Numbered from the stretch's first letter, positions 17,021 through 26,024 are shown. The stretch is 64,000 nucleotides of DNA from JALZCH01 sp036387315 (GCA_036387315.1 DASVTY010000167.1:1-64000); one strand, 5' to 3'. Numbers and translations are program-made. The notes: a model not told the origin generated them from the letters alone.

Positions 17021-18766
17021 ATTAGCAACGTTTTCGGAAACACCAACGGTCTTAAACAAAATCAATTGCGCCGCATTGAAAAGCTCTTTTCGCGGCGCGT
17101 CGCTCCAAGTCAAATCGTTTCGCCCGAACTAGCGCGCCAGCTTTCGGAGATTTCACACGAAATCAACCGGCAGGTCGGCGTTCTTCTCGACCGCAAAGGT
17201 CACGTCGAATACGTGATGGTCGGCGACGCGAAGCAGATCGAAATGCCCGATTTCAAACGTACGCGCGCCGGCGAAGGCAGGTTTCGCGGTCTGCGGTGCG
17301 TTCACACGCATTTGCGCGACGAAAAATTGACGCAGGACGATTTGACCGACTTAGCTTTGCTTCGTCTCGATTTGATGGCGGCGATTCAGGTTGACGACAA
17401 AACGGGATTGCCGAACGAAGTTTTCGCCGCGCATCTCGTTCCGGCGACCGCCGCACAGCTTGAAGAAGCCGACGCTGCGCACGCTTTGCCCTACGCTTTT
17501 CTCGAACCGCAGATTCCGTCGCAGCTTGACACGGATTTTCTTCAGCTTATTAATTCGCTCGAAGAAGAAATGGTGCGAAATCGCCAAACCGCGCGTCAAC
17601 GCCAATCATCGCGCGACCGCGTGATTCTCGTCGGCGTCACGACCGGCAGCGTTTTCGACGCGCAGGAATCAATGGTTGAGCTTGAAGAATTGGCGACTTC
17701 GGCTGATGTCATTGTTTTGGACAAAATCATCCAGCGCCGCCCGCAGATTGATTCGAAAACTGTTCTCGGAAAAGGTAAGCTCAATGAGCTTTTGGTTCGC
17801 GCGATGCAATTGGGTGCGGATTTGATTGTTTTCGACACGGAATTAAGCCCGGCGCAAATTCGCTCGATTTCCGAAGCGACGGATTTTAAAATCATTGACC
17901 GCGCGCAGCTCATTCTCGACATTTTCGCGCAACGCGCGCAGAGCCGCGAAGGTAAAATGCAGGTCGAGCTGGCGCAATTAAAATATATGCTTCCGCGTCT
18001 GATCGCCGGTCAGGATTCGGCGTTTTCGCGTCTGGCGGGCGGAATCGGAGGACGCGGTCCCGGTGAAACGAAATTGGAAACCGACCGCCGCCGCGTGCGC
18101 GATAAAATCAATCATCTCGAAAAACAGATTGACGATTTGAGCCGCCAGCGCGCCGAACGACGACGCACACGCTTGCGCCGCGAAGCGCCGATTGTTTCGC
18201 TCGTGGGTTATACCAATGCCGGAAAATCCACGCTTTTAAATACGCTCACAAACAGCAAGGTTTTCGCCGAACAGAAAATGTTTGCGACGCTTGACCCGAC
18301 TTCGCGCCGCCTTCGTTTGCCAATCGAACGCGAAATTATCATCAACGATACGGTCGGATTTATCCGTGATTTGCCGCCCGCTTTGATTGCCGCTTTCCGC
18401 GCGACGCTCGAAGAAATCAATGAATCCGATTTGCTGCTGCACGTTGTTGATGCGGCAAATCCGCGCTGGGAGCAGCAAATCGAATCGGTCGAAAATATTT
18501 TGACCGAATTAAAGCTCAACGAAATTCCGCGTCTCATCGTTTTCAACAAAGCCGATCTTTTGGAAGATTTTGAGACGGAAGCCGTTTTGCGTCAAACGCA
18601 AAACGATAAAAAGCTCGATGCAGTTGCGATTTCCGCAATTAAGCCTGATACTCTGCGCTCGCTGCTCGAACAAATCGGCGAAAAATTAAATCGTGATTTT
18701 TCGGAAAATGAGGCTTCGGAGGTTGAAGAAACTTCACAGTTAGCTGTAACGTATCAAAGCCGCTAA
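17021..18766 (+). CDS. hflX: GTPase HflX, apparently with an ATT start codon
   Basis: HflX is a ribosome-associated GTPase that rescues or splits stalled ribosomes under stress. The product (581 residues from 17021) has the N-terminal HflX domain (VGVLLDRKGHVEYVMVGD), the helical linker (GGRGPGETKLETDRRR) and a GTPase domain with G1 GYTNAGKS, switch DPTSRRL, G3 DTVGF and G4 NKAD. The first in-frame ATG/GTG/TTG is a TTG at 17066, but the 15 codons before it encode SNVFGNTNGLKQNQL, which matches the family's normal N-terminus (FGNT-x-GLK-x-x-Q). The only plausible start is ATT at 17021, seven bases after GGAGGA; a TGA lies in frame at 16997. The C-terminal tail after residue 540 is Glu-rich. 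Confidence 0.88.
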   Translation: MSNVFGNTNGLKQNQLRRIEKLFSRRVAPSQIVSPELARQLSEISHEINRQVGVLLDRKGHVEYVMVGDAKQIEMPDFKRTRAGEGRFRGLRCVHTHLRDEKLTQDDLTDLALLRLDLMAAIQVDDKTGLPNEVFAAHLVPATAAQLEEADAAHALPYAFLEPQIPSQLDTDFLQLINSLEEEMVRNRQTARQRQSSRDRVILVGVTTGSVFDAQESMVELEELATSADVIVLDKIIQRRPQIDSKTVLGKGKLNELLVRAMQLGADLIVFDTELSPAQIRSISEATDFKIIDRAQLILDIFAQRAQSREGKMQVELAQLKYMLPRLIAGQDSAFSRLAGGIGGRGPGETKLETDRRRVRDKINHLEKQIDDLSRQRAERRRTRLRREAPIVSLVGYTNAGKSTLLNTLTNSKVFAEQKMFATLDPTSRRLRLPIEREIIINDTVGFIRDLPPALIAAFRATLEEINESDLLLHVVDAANPRWEQQIESVENILTELKLNEIPRLIVFNKADLLEDFETEAVLRQTQNDKKLDAVAISAIKPDTLRSLLEQIGEKLNRDFSENEASEVEETSQLAVTYQSR

Positions 18767-18826
18767 ATCTTCCTGAACACATCCGACAATTTTTTGCCTT
18801 TTGTGTTTTTGGCGGCTTCGTCTTAA

Positions 18827-21229
18827 ATGAGCAAACGTCGTCCAAATCTTGCGCCGCCGTTCATCAGGACGCGCAATGCAATCTGGCGTTTTTTAAAGCG
18901 TCGGCTCGGCGTTTTTTCTCCGACCGCGCGCTCCGTCGCCATTTTCGCACTGCTTTCTCTGGCGACGACGATGCTTATCGTTAATCCTTACACCCGAACC
19001 GCAGGCGAAAACTATGAGGAAGGCGACGTTTTAAAAGAAACAATCGTTTCGCCCGCCGACATTATCGAAACCGACCAAAAAGAAACTGCCCGCTGGCGCG
19101 AGGCGGCGGCGGAAACCGTCAAACCGATTTTCCGTTTTGACTCAAACCGCGCCGTCCAAGCCGCGCGCTCGTTTCGCGCAGCGTGGGAAGATTTGGAGCG
19201 TCAGAATCGCGCTTCAGGCAACGCCAATACCGGCAGCTCAAACGCGCCGAAAATTGATCAAACCTGGACGGGACACGGCGGCGCGGAAGTTGGTAAAACG
19301 ATTGCAACGCGCGGTTTTCGTCAAGCGGATTTGGAGCTTTTGACCGATATTTTGCGCGACGCCGGGGACGGCTATATTTATGCCGACAGCGATGCAGCGC
19401 GAATTGATTCGGCGGAAATCACGCTCGTTGATCGAAGCAATCGGATGCAGCAATTCAGTTTGCAAATGCCGGAAAGCAAAATGATTTCGCTTTCGTCAGC
19501 GCGTGCGCGTTTGCGCGAGCGGATTTTTGAGTCGAACAATTTTACCAAGCCGGAAAAAGAAGCGTTTTTTGAAGCTCTCGTACCGCTCGTTCAGCCAACC
19601 GTTGTTTATGACGAAACTGCCACCGCGCAGGAGAAAGTTGCAGCCGCAAATCGAGTGCCGGTTGAACAAATCGCGCTCAAACGTGGTCAGACAATTGCCC
19701 GCGAAGGCGATACAGTGACGCCGCAAATTTTAAAGCAGCTTGCGGCGATTCGCGCTTATACGGCTTCGACGCGGCAATGGAATCGTTTTTTCGGTTTGCT
19801 TTTAATCATCGGCGCGATGTATTGGGTTGTGCGGCAATTCGTAATTTATCGCGCCCGGCAGACGAAATTGATTTTGTCGTCTGAACGCGCGTTTGCTTTC
19901 GTCGGGCTGGTGCTTTTGCTGCAAACCGTTTTGCTCGCCGTCGGTTTTCGGCTCGCCGAATTTACCGCCGCGCAAAATTTGCGCGCGCCGTTTAGCGACC
20001 CGAATAATTGGGCTTTGGTTGTTCCGTTTGCCTCCGCCGCGCTGCTCGTCACGCTTTTGATTGACGGGCAAATCGGAATTATCGTCGGCGTTTTTACGGC
20101 GCTCGCCGCCGGATTGCTCGCGCCGACCGGAATCGAGTTTGCGGTTTATGCGGCGATTTCCTCCGGTGTAGCGGTTTACGGTTTCGAGCATTATCGCACC
20201 CGCCAAGCCGTGACATACGCCGGACTTTTGATTGGCGCGGCAAATGCTTTGATCGGTGTGGCTTTACTTTTGTATTCGCAGCAGCCGTTGATTTTGAACA
20301 CTTTTTTGCTTGTCGCAAGCTGCGGGATTCTGGGCGGAATTGTTGCGGCGGCGGTCGCTTCGGTTTTGCTGCCGGTTTTTGAATCCACGTTCGGAATCCT
20401 GTCCGACGTTAAGCTGTTAGAGCTATCGAACGCCGATTTGCCGATTTTGGGCGAACTGGCTCTGCGCGCACCAGGAACGAATCAGCATTCGCACGCCGTC
20501 GGGCAAATTGCTGAAAACGCCGCCCGCGCAATCGGGGCAAATCCTTTGCTCGCCCGCATCGGCGCGCTTTATCACGACATCGGAAAGCTCGCCGCGCCGC
20601 AATATTTCGTCGAAAATCAAAACGGAACAAATCCGCACGATGGATTAAAACCAAAACACAGCGCGAGAATTATCGTCTCGCACATTACTTACGGCGAAAA
20701 GCTCGCCAAAGAAATCGGGCTGCCCGAACGAATCATTGATTTTATCGTCCAGCATCACGGCACGCGCACGCTCCATTATTTCCTGAAAAAAGCTCAGGAC
20801 GCGGCGAAAGAAGGCGAAACGGTGGACGAAAAAGATTTTCGCTATCACGGACCGAAACCGCAGACGAAAGAAGCCGCCGTCTTGATGATTGCCGATTCGT
20901 GCGAAGCGGCGGCGCGCTCGCTCTCGCACCCGACCGAGGAAAACATTCATTACATCGTCAACAAAATCGTTGACGCGATTGTCGCCGACGACCAGCTCGC
21001 CGAATGCGATTTAACTCTGCGCGAGCTGACCGTCATCCGCGAATCAATGCTCAAATCGCTCGTCGCAATTTATCATTCTCGTGTTTCTTATCCGGGCTTC
21101 ACGCCGCCCGCCGAACAAAATTCAAACGGCGCTTCGACAAACGGAACTTACCAATCTCCGAAAGAAATCCCAATCAGCAAAGGTGGCGAAGTCGAAGGCG
21201 AAATTGTTAGCAAAGCCGCGAGCAAGTGA
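18827..21229 (+). CDS. 7TM receptor with cytoplasmic HD phosphohydrolase domain (PgpH-like)
   Basis: An 800-residue protein of the 7TMR-HD family. A first membrane helix lies at residues about 45-61, followed by a large extracytoplasmic region (about 62-320, with YEEGDVLKETIVSPADI and LKRGQTIAREGDTVT). Seven further helices span about 325-535. The cytoplasmic HD domain starts with TNQHSHAVGQIAENAA, has the metal-binding LYHDIGK near residue 582, and continues through IVQHHGTR and MIADSCEAAARSL. Family members degrade cyclic di-AMP in Firmicutes; that substrate is inferred, not seen. The N-terminal helix and the C-terminal Ser/Gly-rich tail are normal. The usual neighbours ybeY and phoH are absent; hflX ends 60 bases upstream. 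Confidence 0.9.
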   Translation: MSKRRPNLAPPFIRTRNAIWRFLKRRLGVFSPTARSVAIFALLSLATTMLIVNPYTRTAGENYEEGDVLKETIVSPADIIETDQKETARWREAAAETVKPIFRFDSNRAVQAARSFRAAWEDLERQNRASGNANTGSSNAPKIDQTWTGHGGAEVGKTIATRGFRQADLELLTDILRDAGDGYIYADSDAARIDSAEITLVDRSNRMQQFSLQMPESKMISLSSARARLRERIFESNNFTKPEKEAFFEALVPLVQPTVVYDETATAQEKVAAANRVPVEQIALKRGQTIAREGDTVTPQILKQLAAIRAYTASTRQWNRFFGLLLIIGAMYWVVRQFVIYRARQTKLILSSERAFAFVGLVLLLQTVLLAVGFRLAEFTAAQNLRAPFSDPNNWALVVPFASAALLVTLLIDGQIGIIVGVFTALAAGLLAPTGIEFAVYAAISSGVAVYGFEHYRTRQAVTYAGLLIGAANALIGVALLLYSQQPLILNTFLLVASCGILGGIVAAAVASVLLPVFESTFGILSDVKLLELSNADLPILGELALRAPGTNQHSHAVGQIAENAARAIGANPLLARIGALYHDIGKLAAPQYFVENQNGTNPHDGLKPKHSARIIVSHITYGEKLAKEIGLPERIIDFIVQHHGTRTLHYFLKKAQDAAKEGETVDEKDFRYHGPKPQTKEAAVLMIADSCEAAARSLSHPTEENIHYIVNKIVDAIVADDQLAECDLTLRELTVIRESMLKSLVAIYHSRVSYPGFTPPAEQNSNGASTNGTYQSPKEIPISKGGEVEGEIVSKAASK

Positions 21230-21354
21230 ATTTGTACTCACACAGTAAGTTTAAGCGATTATTCCTTTTGAACAACAAAAATAAAGGTAAGTGTAAATTT
21301 AAAAAACATGGTAGCTTGACGTTTTAAACGGAAAACTTTATCTGCATCAGAAGG

Positions 21355-22401
21355 TTATTGAATCGGTGTAGAGTTTGGATTTGCACGAGGTGTTGTAGTT
21401 TCTTCAATTAGCCAGTGACCATCAACTTTACGAAGCATGTATTCTACAGGATAAGGACCTAAAACCGGATTTTTATTGATTACCCGGCTGCCATCAGAGC
21501 TATACAACGGCAAAAACCATTTTTCAATTGTTCCAACTTCAGCATAATCACGTGGCGCAAAGACTTTGACAAAACGAAAATCAAACTGCAACATTTTCGA
21601 TTCTTCTCCATAACGCTGTTTTGCTAATTGCAATCGAGTTATTGAGGTTTTAACTTCCTTAATTTCTTTTCCCCCTTGTGATTCAGCAAGCCAATATTCA
21701 TTTAGTTTTTCTTCGCTAAACTCATGTGGATGAGTGTATAAAGTAAGATTTTCATAAAACTGCGATTCTGTAATTACACGACGAATCTCAGCTTCGTCAG
21801 TTGGCGAATTGACAACAATACGTTCTTGTCCTGATTGACGGCGAGATGATTTATTAAAAGCGAAATACCAAATGCCGGCTATTATACAAAATACAAATAT
21901 AGTAACCAGACCGATAATTATAATGCGACGGGAAAATCTCTTATTTCGACTTGGCGAAGCCGATTTCTTAGGCTCTATCGGCATCGGCAGATTGTCTTCA
22001 GAAGGGACAGCAGAGGAGTTGATTGGGGTAGAAGTGCTTTCTACCTCCGGTAATTTAGGTATTGCCGGCAAGATTTGAACTGGGGCTATAAAACGGTAGC
22101 CATGTTTTGGCACTGTTTCGATGTAATGTGGCTTAGACCTGTCATCTTCAAGAGTTTTTCTTAATACTGAAATACTGTTAGTCAAGCGATTTTCCTCGAC
22201 AAACGGTTCATCGGACCAAATCATTTCGAGTAAAGTTTTTTTCTCGACCAATTGCCCATTAGCTTGAAGAAGGATAACCAAAACATCAAAAGCTTTGGGC
22301 GTGAGATTGACTATTTCCCCGTTACGAAACAACAGTCTCTCACGGCTTTGCAGCGTGAAATCTCCGAAACCATAGATTCTATTTTCCTGCCCAGGCGTCA
22401 T
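21355..22401 (-). CDS. Membrane-bound winged-helix transcriptional regulator (CadC/ToxR-like)
   Basis: Residues about 10-105 form an OmpR/PhoB-type winged helix (FGDFTLQSRERLLFRNG, LTPKAFDVLVILLQANGQLV, VEENRLTNSISVLRKTLEDD, YIETVPKHGYRF). A Pro/Ser-rich linker leads to one membrane helix (about 160-182, IIIIGLVTIFVFCIIAGIW). The last 150 residues are extracytoplasmic and resemble an NTF2/SnoaL-like sensor or an IMS-type domain (ending in VDGHWLIEETTTP). It probably senses an envelope signal and controls the divergent genes at 22562-23889. No Shine-Dalgarno is visible. The gene is AT-rich compared with its neighbours. Confidence 0.87.
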   Translation of the reverse strand: MTPGQENRIYGFGDFTLQSRERLLFRNGEIVNLTPKAFDVLVILLQANGQLVEKKTLLEMIWSDEPFVEENRLTNSISVLRKTLEDDRSKPHYIETVPKHGYRFIAPVQILPAIPKLPEVESTSTPINSSAVPSEDNLPMPIEPKKSASPSRNKRFSRRIIIIGLVTIFVFCIIAGIWYFAFNKSSRRQSGQERIVVNSPTDEAEIRRVITESQFYENLTLYTHPHEFSEEKLNEYWLAESQGGKEIKEVKTSITRLQLAKQRYGEESKMLQFDFRFVKVFAPRDYAEVGTIEKWFLPLYSSDGSRVINKNPVLGPYPVEYMLRKVDGHWLIEETTTPRANPNSTPIQ

Positions 22402-22561
22402 TTTAAGAATACTTTAAGATAATTTAACGTTTTTTCAAAAGATTTTCTGGCTAGCGGAATTTAATATCAAAACAGAGAGGGGAAGCACCAGTACCGAATT
22501 GGTCGAGAATAAATTCCCTCTAAAGTCAAATTGTACTAAAGAGTAAAGGAGCTTCAAATAA

Positions 22562-23368
22562 ATGAGTAAATATGGTTACGGTCTGTTGATTCTGATATTG
22601 GGCGTTTTTGCGGTTGTTGCTATCAATCGAGTAACCGCTCAACGCAATCAAGTTAATGAGGTGCAAAATACTGTTGAAAGTGCTAAAGCTGACAAAGAAA
22701 AATCTGATGAGAATGAAATAGTTCAACGCATCGGAATTTTTCCTCCAGGCTTTGAGGCAGAAATCCCGCAGGTTTTGGCAACATATGAAAATTATTGGGG
22801 TGTCGGAAGAACAGAGACAAGAAATTACAAGGGCTATTCTTTAATTGTTCCACCGAGTGGCGAGACACTTCTCGTAGCGGCTGAACGCGAAGTTGATTCA
22901 ATTATTGATAGTCAAAAGTATCATATACCATCACTGAAACAGCAACGTGCTGATCGAAATGCAATCAGTACATTATTTGGAACGGACGACCAAATCAAAT
23001 ATAACGAATTCGTAGGTAAATATACAGATACCAATGGATATCAGTATGTTGTGGAAGACGGCATAGTAATCAGCAAAAGTATCGGGGTGACACCAGATTT
23101 GCAAAACAAATGGCTGATTCGGGTAGCTCAGTTAGAAAAGCCTAGTGGATTGCTAGCGGATACTAACATTCAAAACTTAGCTGATGAAATCGTCCACCGA
23201 GTGGCTTCCAAAGGATCAAAACTACATAGTGTCGGCAAAATAGTAGCTAGTACCGACCAGCAAATAGCTTTAGATTATGGAAACATTCAGTTGTTAATTG
23301 ATCGCTCAACTGGAGAGATTATCAACTTTAACCATTATCTGAATAATAAGGAGGAGTTTGTAAAATGA
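22562..23368 (+). CDS. Hypothetical membrane-anchored protein
   Basis: I do not recognise this 268-residue protein. Residues 5-26 form a signal anchor (GLLILILGVFAVVAIN), followed by a Glu/Lys-rich segment and a soluble domain of about 200 residues with YVVEDGIVISKSIG and LLIDRSTGEIINFNHYL strands, probably extracytoplasmic. The last part resembles a PepSY-like hydrophilic strand pattern, but this is weak. AAAGGAG twelve bases before the ATG supports the start. Its stop overlaps the next gene's start by four bases, so the two are translated together. Both are AT-rich and lie opposite the membrane-bound regulator gene, which suggests a regulated secreted-protein unit. Confidence 0.78.
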   Translation: MSKYGYGLLILILGVFAVVAINRVTAQRNQVNEVQNTVESAKADKEKSDENEIVQRIGIFPPGFEAEIPQVLATYENYWGVGRTETRNYKGYSLIVPPSGETLLVAAEREVDSIIDSQKYHIPSLKQQRADRNAISTLFGTDDQIKYNEFVGKYTDTNGYQYVVEDGIVISKSIGVTPDLQNKWLIRVAQLEKPSGLLADTNIQNLADEIVHRVASKGSKLHSVGKIVASTDQQIALDYGNIQLLIDRSTGEIINFNHYLNNKEEFVK

Positions 23369-23889
23369 AAATCAAGAGTTCAGTTTTAAGCTTTGCATTA
23401 TCAGTAGCATTTCTGATGATTTGCCAAACTAGCTCTGTTAAAGCCAGCTATTGGGTAAATGGCTGTCCGACCTCTTCACAGCTAAGTGGAAAGTGGTATA
23501 GCTTTTCTCCAACTTACCGGTTATGCCAGACTGATTATTACACTTGGAACACGACTGGAGCCGAGGAATCAAGCTGGAAGAGCGATCCGGTTGGGCTATT
23601 ATGTAGCTATCGCCCGTGGGATAGCCCAGGTTATACACAGGCGCGGGTTTATATACCTTATCCCGATTCTCGGCAGACTACGAATGCTCGCTATTTCCGG
23701 TGGGGAACCAGCAGTAATTATGTAATGATTGGGAGCGTCAATCAGTACAACTCTTACGGTTGGGTTTACTTGAACACTATAACTTGGAGCCAAACCGACC
23801 GTTTGAAGCTGTATGATGTTACTATAAATGAAACAAAATACAGCAAGCATGTTGATCTGGATGCATTTGGCGTTACTTGCGGCAATTAA
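23365..23889 (+). CDS. Secreted protein with golvesin/Xly-CBD-like domain
   Basis: A cleavable signal peptide (residues 1-27, ending VKA-SYW) precedes a 147-residue aromatic-rich domain. The second half reads ARVYIPYPDSRQTTNARYF ... GWVYLNTITWSQTDRLKLYDV ... HVDLDAFGVTC, which follows the strand order of the golvesin C-terminal/Xly carbohydrate-binding-like fold (a YIP start, a WVYLGTF-like strand, and a D-A-[FV] end). Five to six cysteines may form disulfides. It is likely exported and may bind a polysaccharide; that function is inferred. GGAGG lies just upstream and the start overlaps the preceding stop (ATGA). A 62-base palindrome follows 26 bases after the stop. Confidence 0.78.
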   Translation: MKIKSSVLSFALSVAFLMICQTSSVKASYWVNGCPTSSQLSGKWYSFSPTYRLCQTDYYTWNTTGAEESSWKSDPVGLLCSYRPWDSPGYTQARVYIPYPDSRQTTNARYFRWGTSSNYVMIGSVNQYNSYGWVYLNTITWSQTDRLKLYDVTINETKYSKHVDLDAFGVTCGN

Positions 23890-23914
23890 GTAACAATTTG
23901 CTAATCAGTATCGA

Positions 23915-23976
23915 AAATAAATATGCTCTGCGGAATAAGCATCTTAAGATGCTTATTCCGCAGAGCATATTTATTT
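23915..23976. repeat. Perfect 62-base palindrome without a loop
   Basis: Bases 23915-23945 are the exact reverse complement of 23946-23976, with the centre at ATCTT/AAGAT and the core GCTCTGCGGAATAAGC. It follows the two-gene AT-rich unit, so it could terminate it, but the perfect 31-bp arms and lack of spacer are more than a terminator needs. Cruciform extrusion or recognition by a protein dimer is possible. Confidence 0.95.
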
Positions 23977-24269
23977 GAAAATAAAACAAACCTTTGGGGG
24001 CAATTAATTCAGTGTTTATGGAAACATCAAAATATTTTTCAATTCATCGCTGAACACAATCTAAAAACTAAACAAACTTGTTAAGTAAAAAACACTTTAA
24101 AGTTACCTTTCCATTCGTGAAAAACAATTTTTTTCGGCTTTATGCTATGAAGAAAAGCTTTTGCTGGATAAACTTGACCTGCAGCGGCGAAAAAGGGTTT
24201 AATACTTGATTCGCCTGTCGGCAAATTTTTTATCTGTACAGAAAAATTTAAGGAGTTAGAAAAGTTTAA
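23977..24269. promoter_or_regulatory. rpsU upstream region with candidate promoter
   Basis: This AT-rich spacer has no coding frame that I trust. TTGACC (24174-24179) and TTTAAT (24198-24203) are 18 bases apart and could be the -35/-10 boxes for rpsU. AAGGAG lies 13 bases before the rpsU ATG. Confidence 0.4.
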
Positions 24270-24563
24270 ATGGCATTAGTTAATCTCAATCCCGGCGAGT
24301 CAATCGAAAGCGCGCTGCGCCGTTTCAAGCGCAAAGTGATGACCGAGGAAATCATCAAAGATTTAAAAAAACATCAGCATTTTATTCCGCCCGGTCAAAA
24401 AGCCAAGCTCAAATCAGCCAACGCCCGCAAACGCAATCGCCGCAAAGGTCGCCCGCGTATGATGAACAATCAGCAGGGAAATAATCAACAAGGCGGCTTT
24501 GGTCAGGGACAGCAGCAACAAGGCGGTTTCCAGCGTCCGCAAGGCGGTTTTAACAGAGAGTAG
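24270..24563 (+). CDS. rpsU: 30S ribosomal protein bS21 with Gln/Gly-rich extension
   Basis: The first 60 residues are a normal bS21: ALVNLNPGESIESALRRFKRK, then the basic helix KLKSANARKRNRRKGR. bS21 sits on the small subunit platform near the anti-Shine-Dalgarno helix. Standard proteins end near residue 60-70. Here a tail of about 32 residues (66-97) is made almost only of Asn, Gln, Gly and Phe in repeats such as QQGGF. That tail is low-complexity and probably disordered. The gene lies just upstream of surE (17 bases). Confidence 0.95.
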   Translation: MALVNLNPGESIESALRRFKRKVMTEEIIKDLKKHQHFIPPGQKAKLKSANARKRNRRKGRPRMMNNQQGNNQQGGFGQGQQQQGGFQRPQGGFNRE

Positions 24564-24580
24564 TTTCGCGGTCGAACAAA

Positions 24581-25336
24581 ATGACCAGAATTCTGCTGAC
24601 GAATGACGACGGGATTTTCTCCAACGGGTTAAAGCAGCTTGAAGAAGCTCTCAAATCCGTTGGAGATGTTTTTGTTGTTGCGCCGCTCTCAGAAATGAGT
24701 GGCGCTTCGCATAGTCTGACGCTTTCGCGCCCTTTAAGAATCAGACAATTCGACGAACGCCACTGGGCGGTTGACGGTACGCCGACCGATTGCGTCTCGA
24801 TTGCTTTAAACAAAATTCTGCCGCTCGAATTGCGACCGGACATTTGTTGTTCGGGAATCAATTACGGCGGAAATTTGGGTGATGACGCATCGTATTCCGG
24901 CACGGTCGCGGGCGCGCTCGAAGCCACGATTTTGGGCGTCAGCGGTTTGGCTTTCAGCCTTGTCACAACCGAAAATTTCGATTTCACGCACTCGGCGCGA
25001 TTTGCCAACGAAGTCGTTCGCAAAGTTTTGGCGGAAGGATTGCCCGATGGTATTCTCCTGAACATCAATGTTCCGCCGGGCGAAATTCAAGGCGTGCGCG
25101 TCACAAAACAGGGCGTTAAAAACGCGCGTCCCGTCATTCACGAGCAAATTGACCCACGCGGAAAGCCTTATTATTGGATTAGCGAAGAGCGTCTCGGTTA
25201 TCATCCGGGCGAAAACACCGATTTCGAGGCAGTCGAACAAGGTTTCGCTTCGATCACGCCGATGCGCTCGGATATGACCGATCACAGCGTTTTGGCTGAA
25301 TTGAGCGATTGGAACGATTTTTCATCGAAGTTTTAG
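24581..25336 (+). CDS. surE: 5'/3'-nucleotidase SurE
   Basis: A 251-residue metal-dependent survival protein phosphatase. The N-terminal metal site is ILLTNDDG (Asn8-Asp9-Asp10), followed by the SEMSGASHSLTL loop and the DGTPTDCV and SGINYGGNLGDDASYSGTVAGALEA motifs. It dephosphorylates nucleoside monophosphates in the cytoplasm. The next gene is pcm, eight bases downstream; surE-pcm pairs are well known and are linked to stationary-phase repair. The rpsU gene immediately upstream may share its promoter. Confidence 0.96.
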   Translation: MTRILLTNDDGIFSNGLKQLEEALKSVGDVFVVAPLSEMSGASHSLTLSRPLRIRQFDERHWAVDGTPTDCVSIALNKILPLELRPDICCSGINYGGNLGDDASYSGTVAGALEATILGVSGLAFSLVTTENFDFTHSARFANEVVRKVLAEGLPDGILLNINVPPGEIQGVRVTKQGVKNARPVIHEQIDPRGKPYYWISEERLGYHPGENTDFEAVEQGFASITPMRSDMTDHSVLAELSDWNDFSSKF

Positions 25337-25343
25337 TCAGAAG

Positions 25344-26024
25344 TTGAACTCCCTACTACAACCCCAATTTGTCAACGACGGATACGCGATTCCGCGCAAG
25401 CGGATGGTCGAACGTCTGCGCGAGCATTACGCAATTAAAGACGAGCGCGTGCTGGCTGCGATGCTCGCCGCGCCGCGTCATCTTTTCATTCCCGAAGCTC
25501 TGCGACCAAAGGCTTACGGCGACCACGCGCTGCCGATTGCCGCCGGACAAACCATTTCGCAGCCGTTTATTGTCGCCAAAATGACCGAGCTGCTCGAATT
25601 AACACCGAAAAGCCGGGTGCTGGAAATCGGTTTCGGTTCGGGTTATCAAACCGTCGTTTTATCGCTTCTGGCGCGCGAAGTTTTTGCCGTCGAGCGACAA
25701 CAGGAATTGGCTGACGAAACCGAAGAACGCCTGCGGCGGCTCGGAGTCCGCAACGTTTATCTGCGCTGTGCCGACGGAACGCGCGGTTGGGAGGCAGGCG
25801 CGCCGTTTGACGCGATTCTGGTTGCGGCGGGCGGACCGGAGATTCCAGACCCTTTGCTTTACCAGCTTGCCGTCGGCGGGCGTCTTGTGATTCCGGTCGG
25901 ACATTCGCGCGAATCGCAAGTTTTAACCCGCGTCATCCGCAGCGATGAAGATAAATTTATTTACGAAGAACACGGCTCGTGCGCCTTCGTGCCTCTGATT
26001 GGAAAACACGGTTGGGAGAAGTGA
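25344..26024 (+). CDS. pcm: Protein-L-isoaspartate O-methyltransferase
   Basis: Pcm repairs isoaspartyl residues in ageing proteins using SAM. The 226-residue product has the family's VLAAMLAAPRHLFIPEALRPKAYGDHALPIAAGQTISQPFIVA substrate-binding stretch (residues about 33-75) and motif I VLEIGFGSGYQTVVLS with the acidic AVERQQEL strand. Its start is a TTG at 25344, eight bases after the surE stop. The stop codon (26022-26024) runs directly into the left arm of an inverted repeat. Confidence 0.95.
   Translation: MNSLLQPQFVNDGYAIPRKRMVERLREHYAIKDERVLAAMLAAPRHLFIPEALRPKAYGDHALPIAAGQTISQPFIVAKMTELLELTPKSRVLEIGFGSGYQTVVLSLLAREVFAVERQQELADETEERLRRLGVRNVYLRCADGTRGWEAGAPFDAILVAAGGPEIPDPLLYQLAVGGRLVIPVGHSRESQVLTRVIRSDEDKFIYEEHGSCAFVPLIGKHGWEK

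Noticed and set aside
24862..25285. Minus-strand open frames opposite surE (and similar frames opposite most GC-rich genes)
   Set aside because: They overlap strongly coding plus-strand genes with conserved motifs and have Arg/Ala-rich composition typical of reverse-frame shadows.
24581..26024. surE-pcm as a new gene pair
   Set aside because: This is a long-known conserved neighbourhood.
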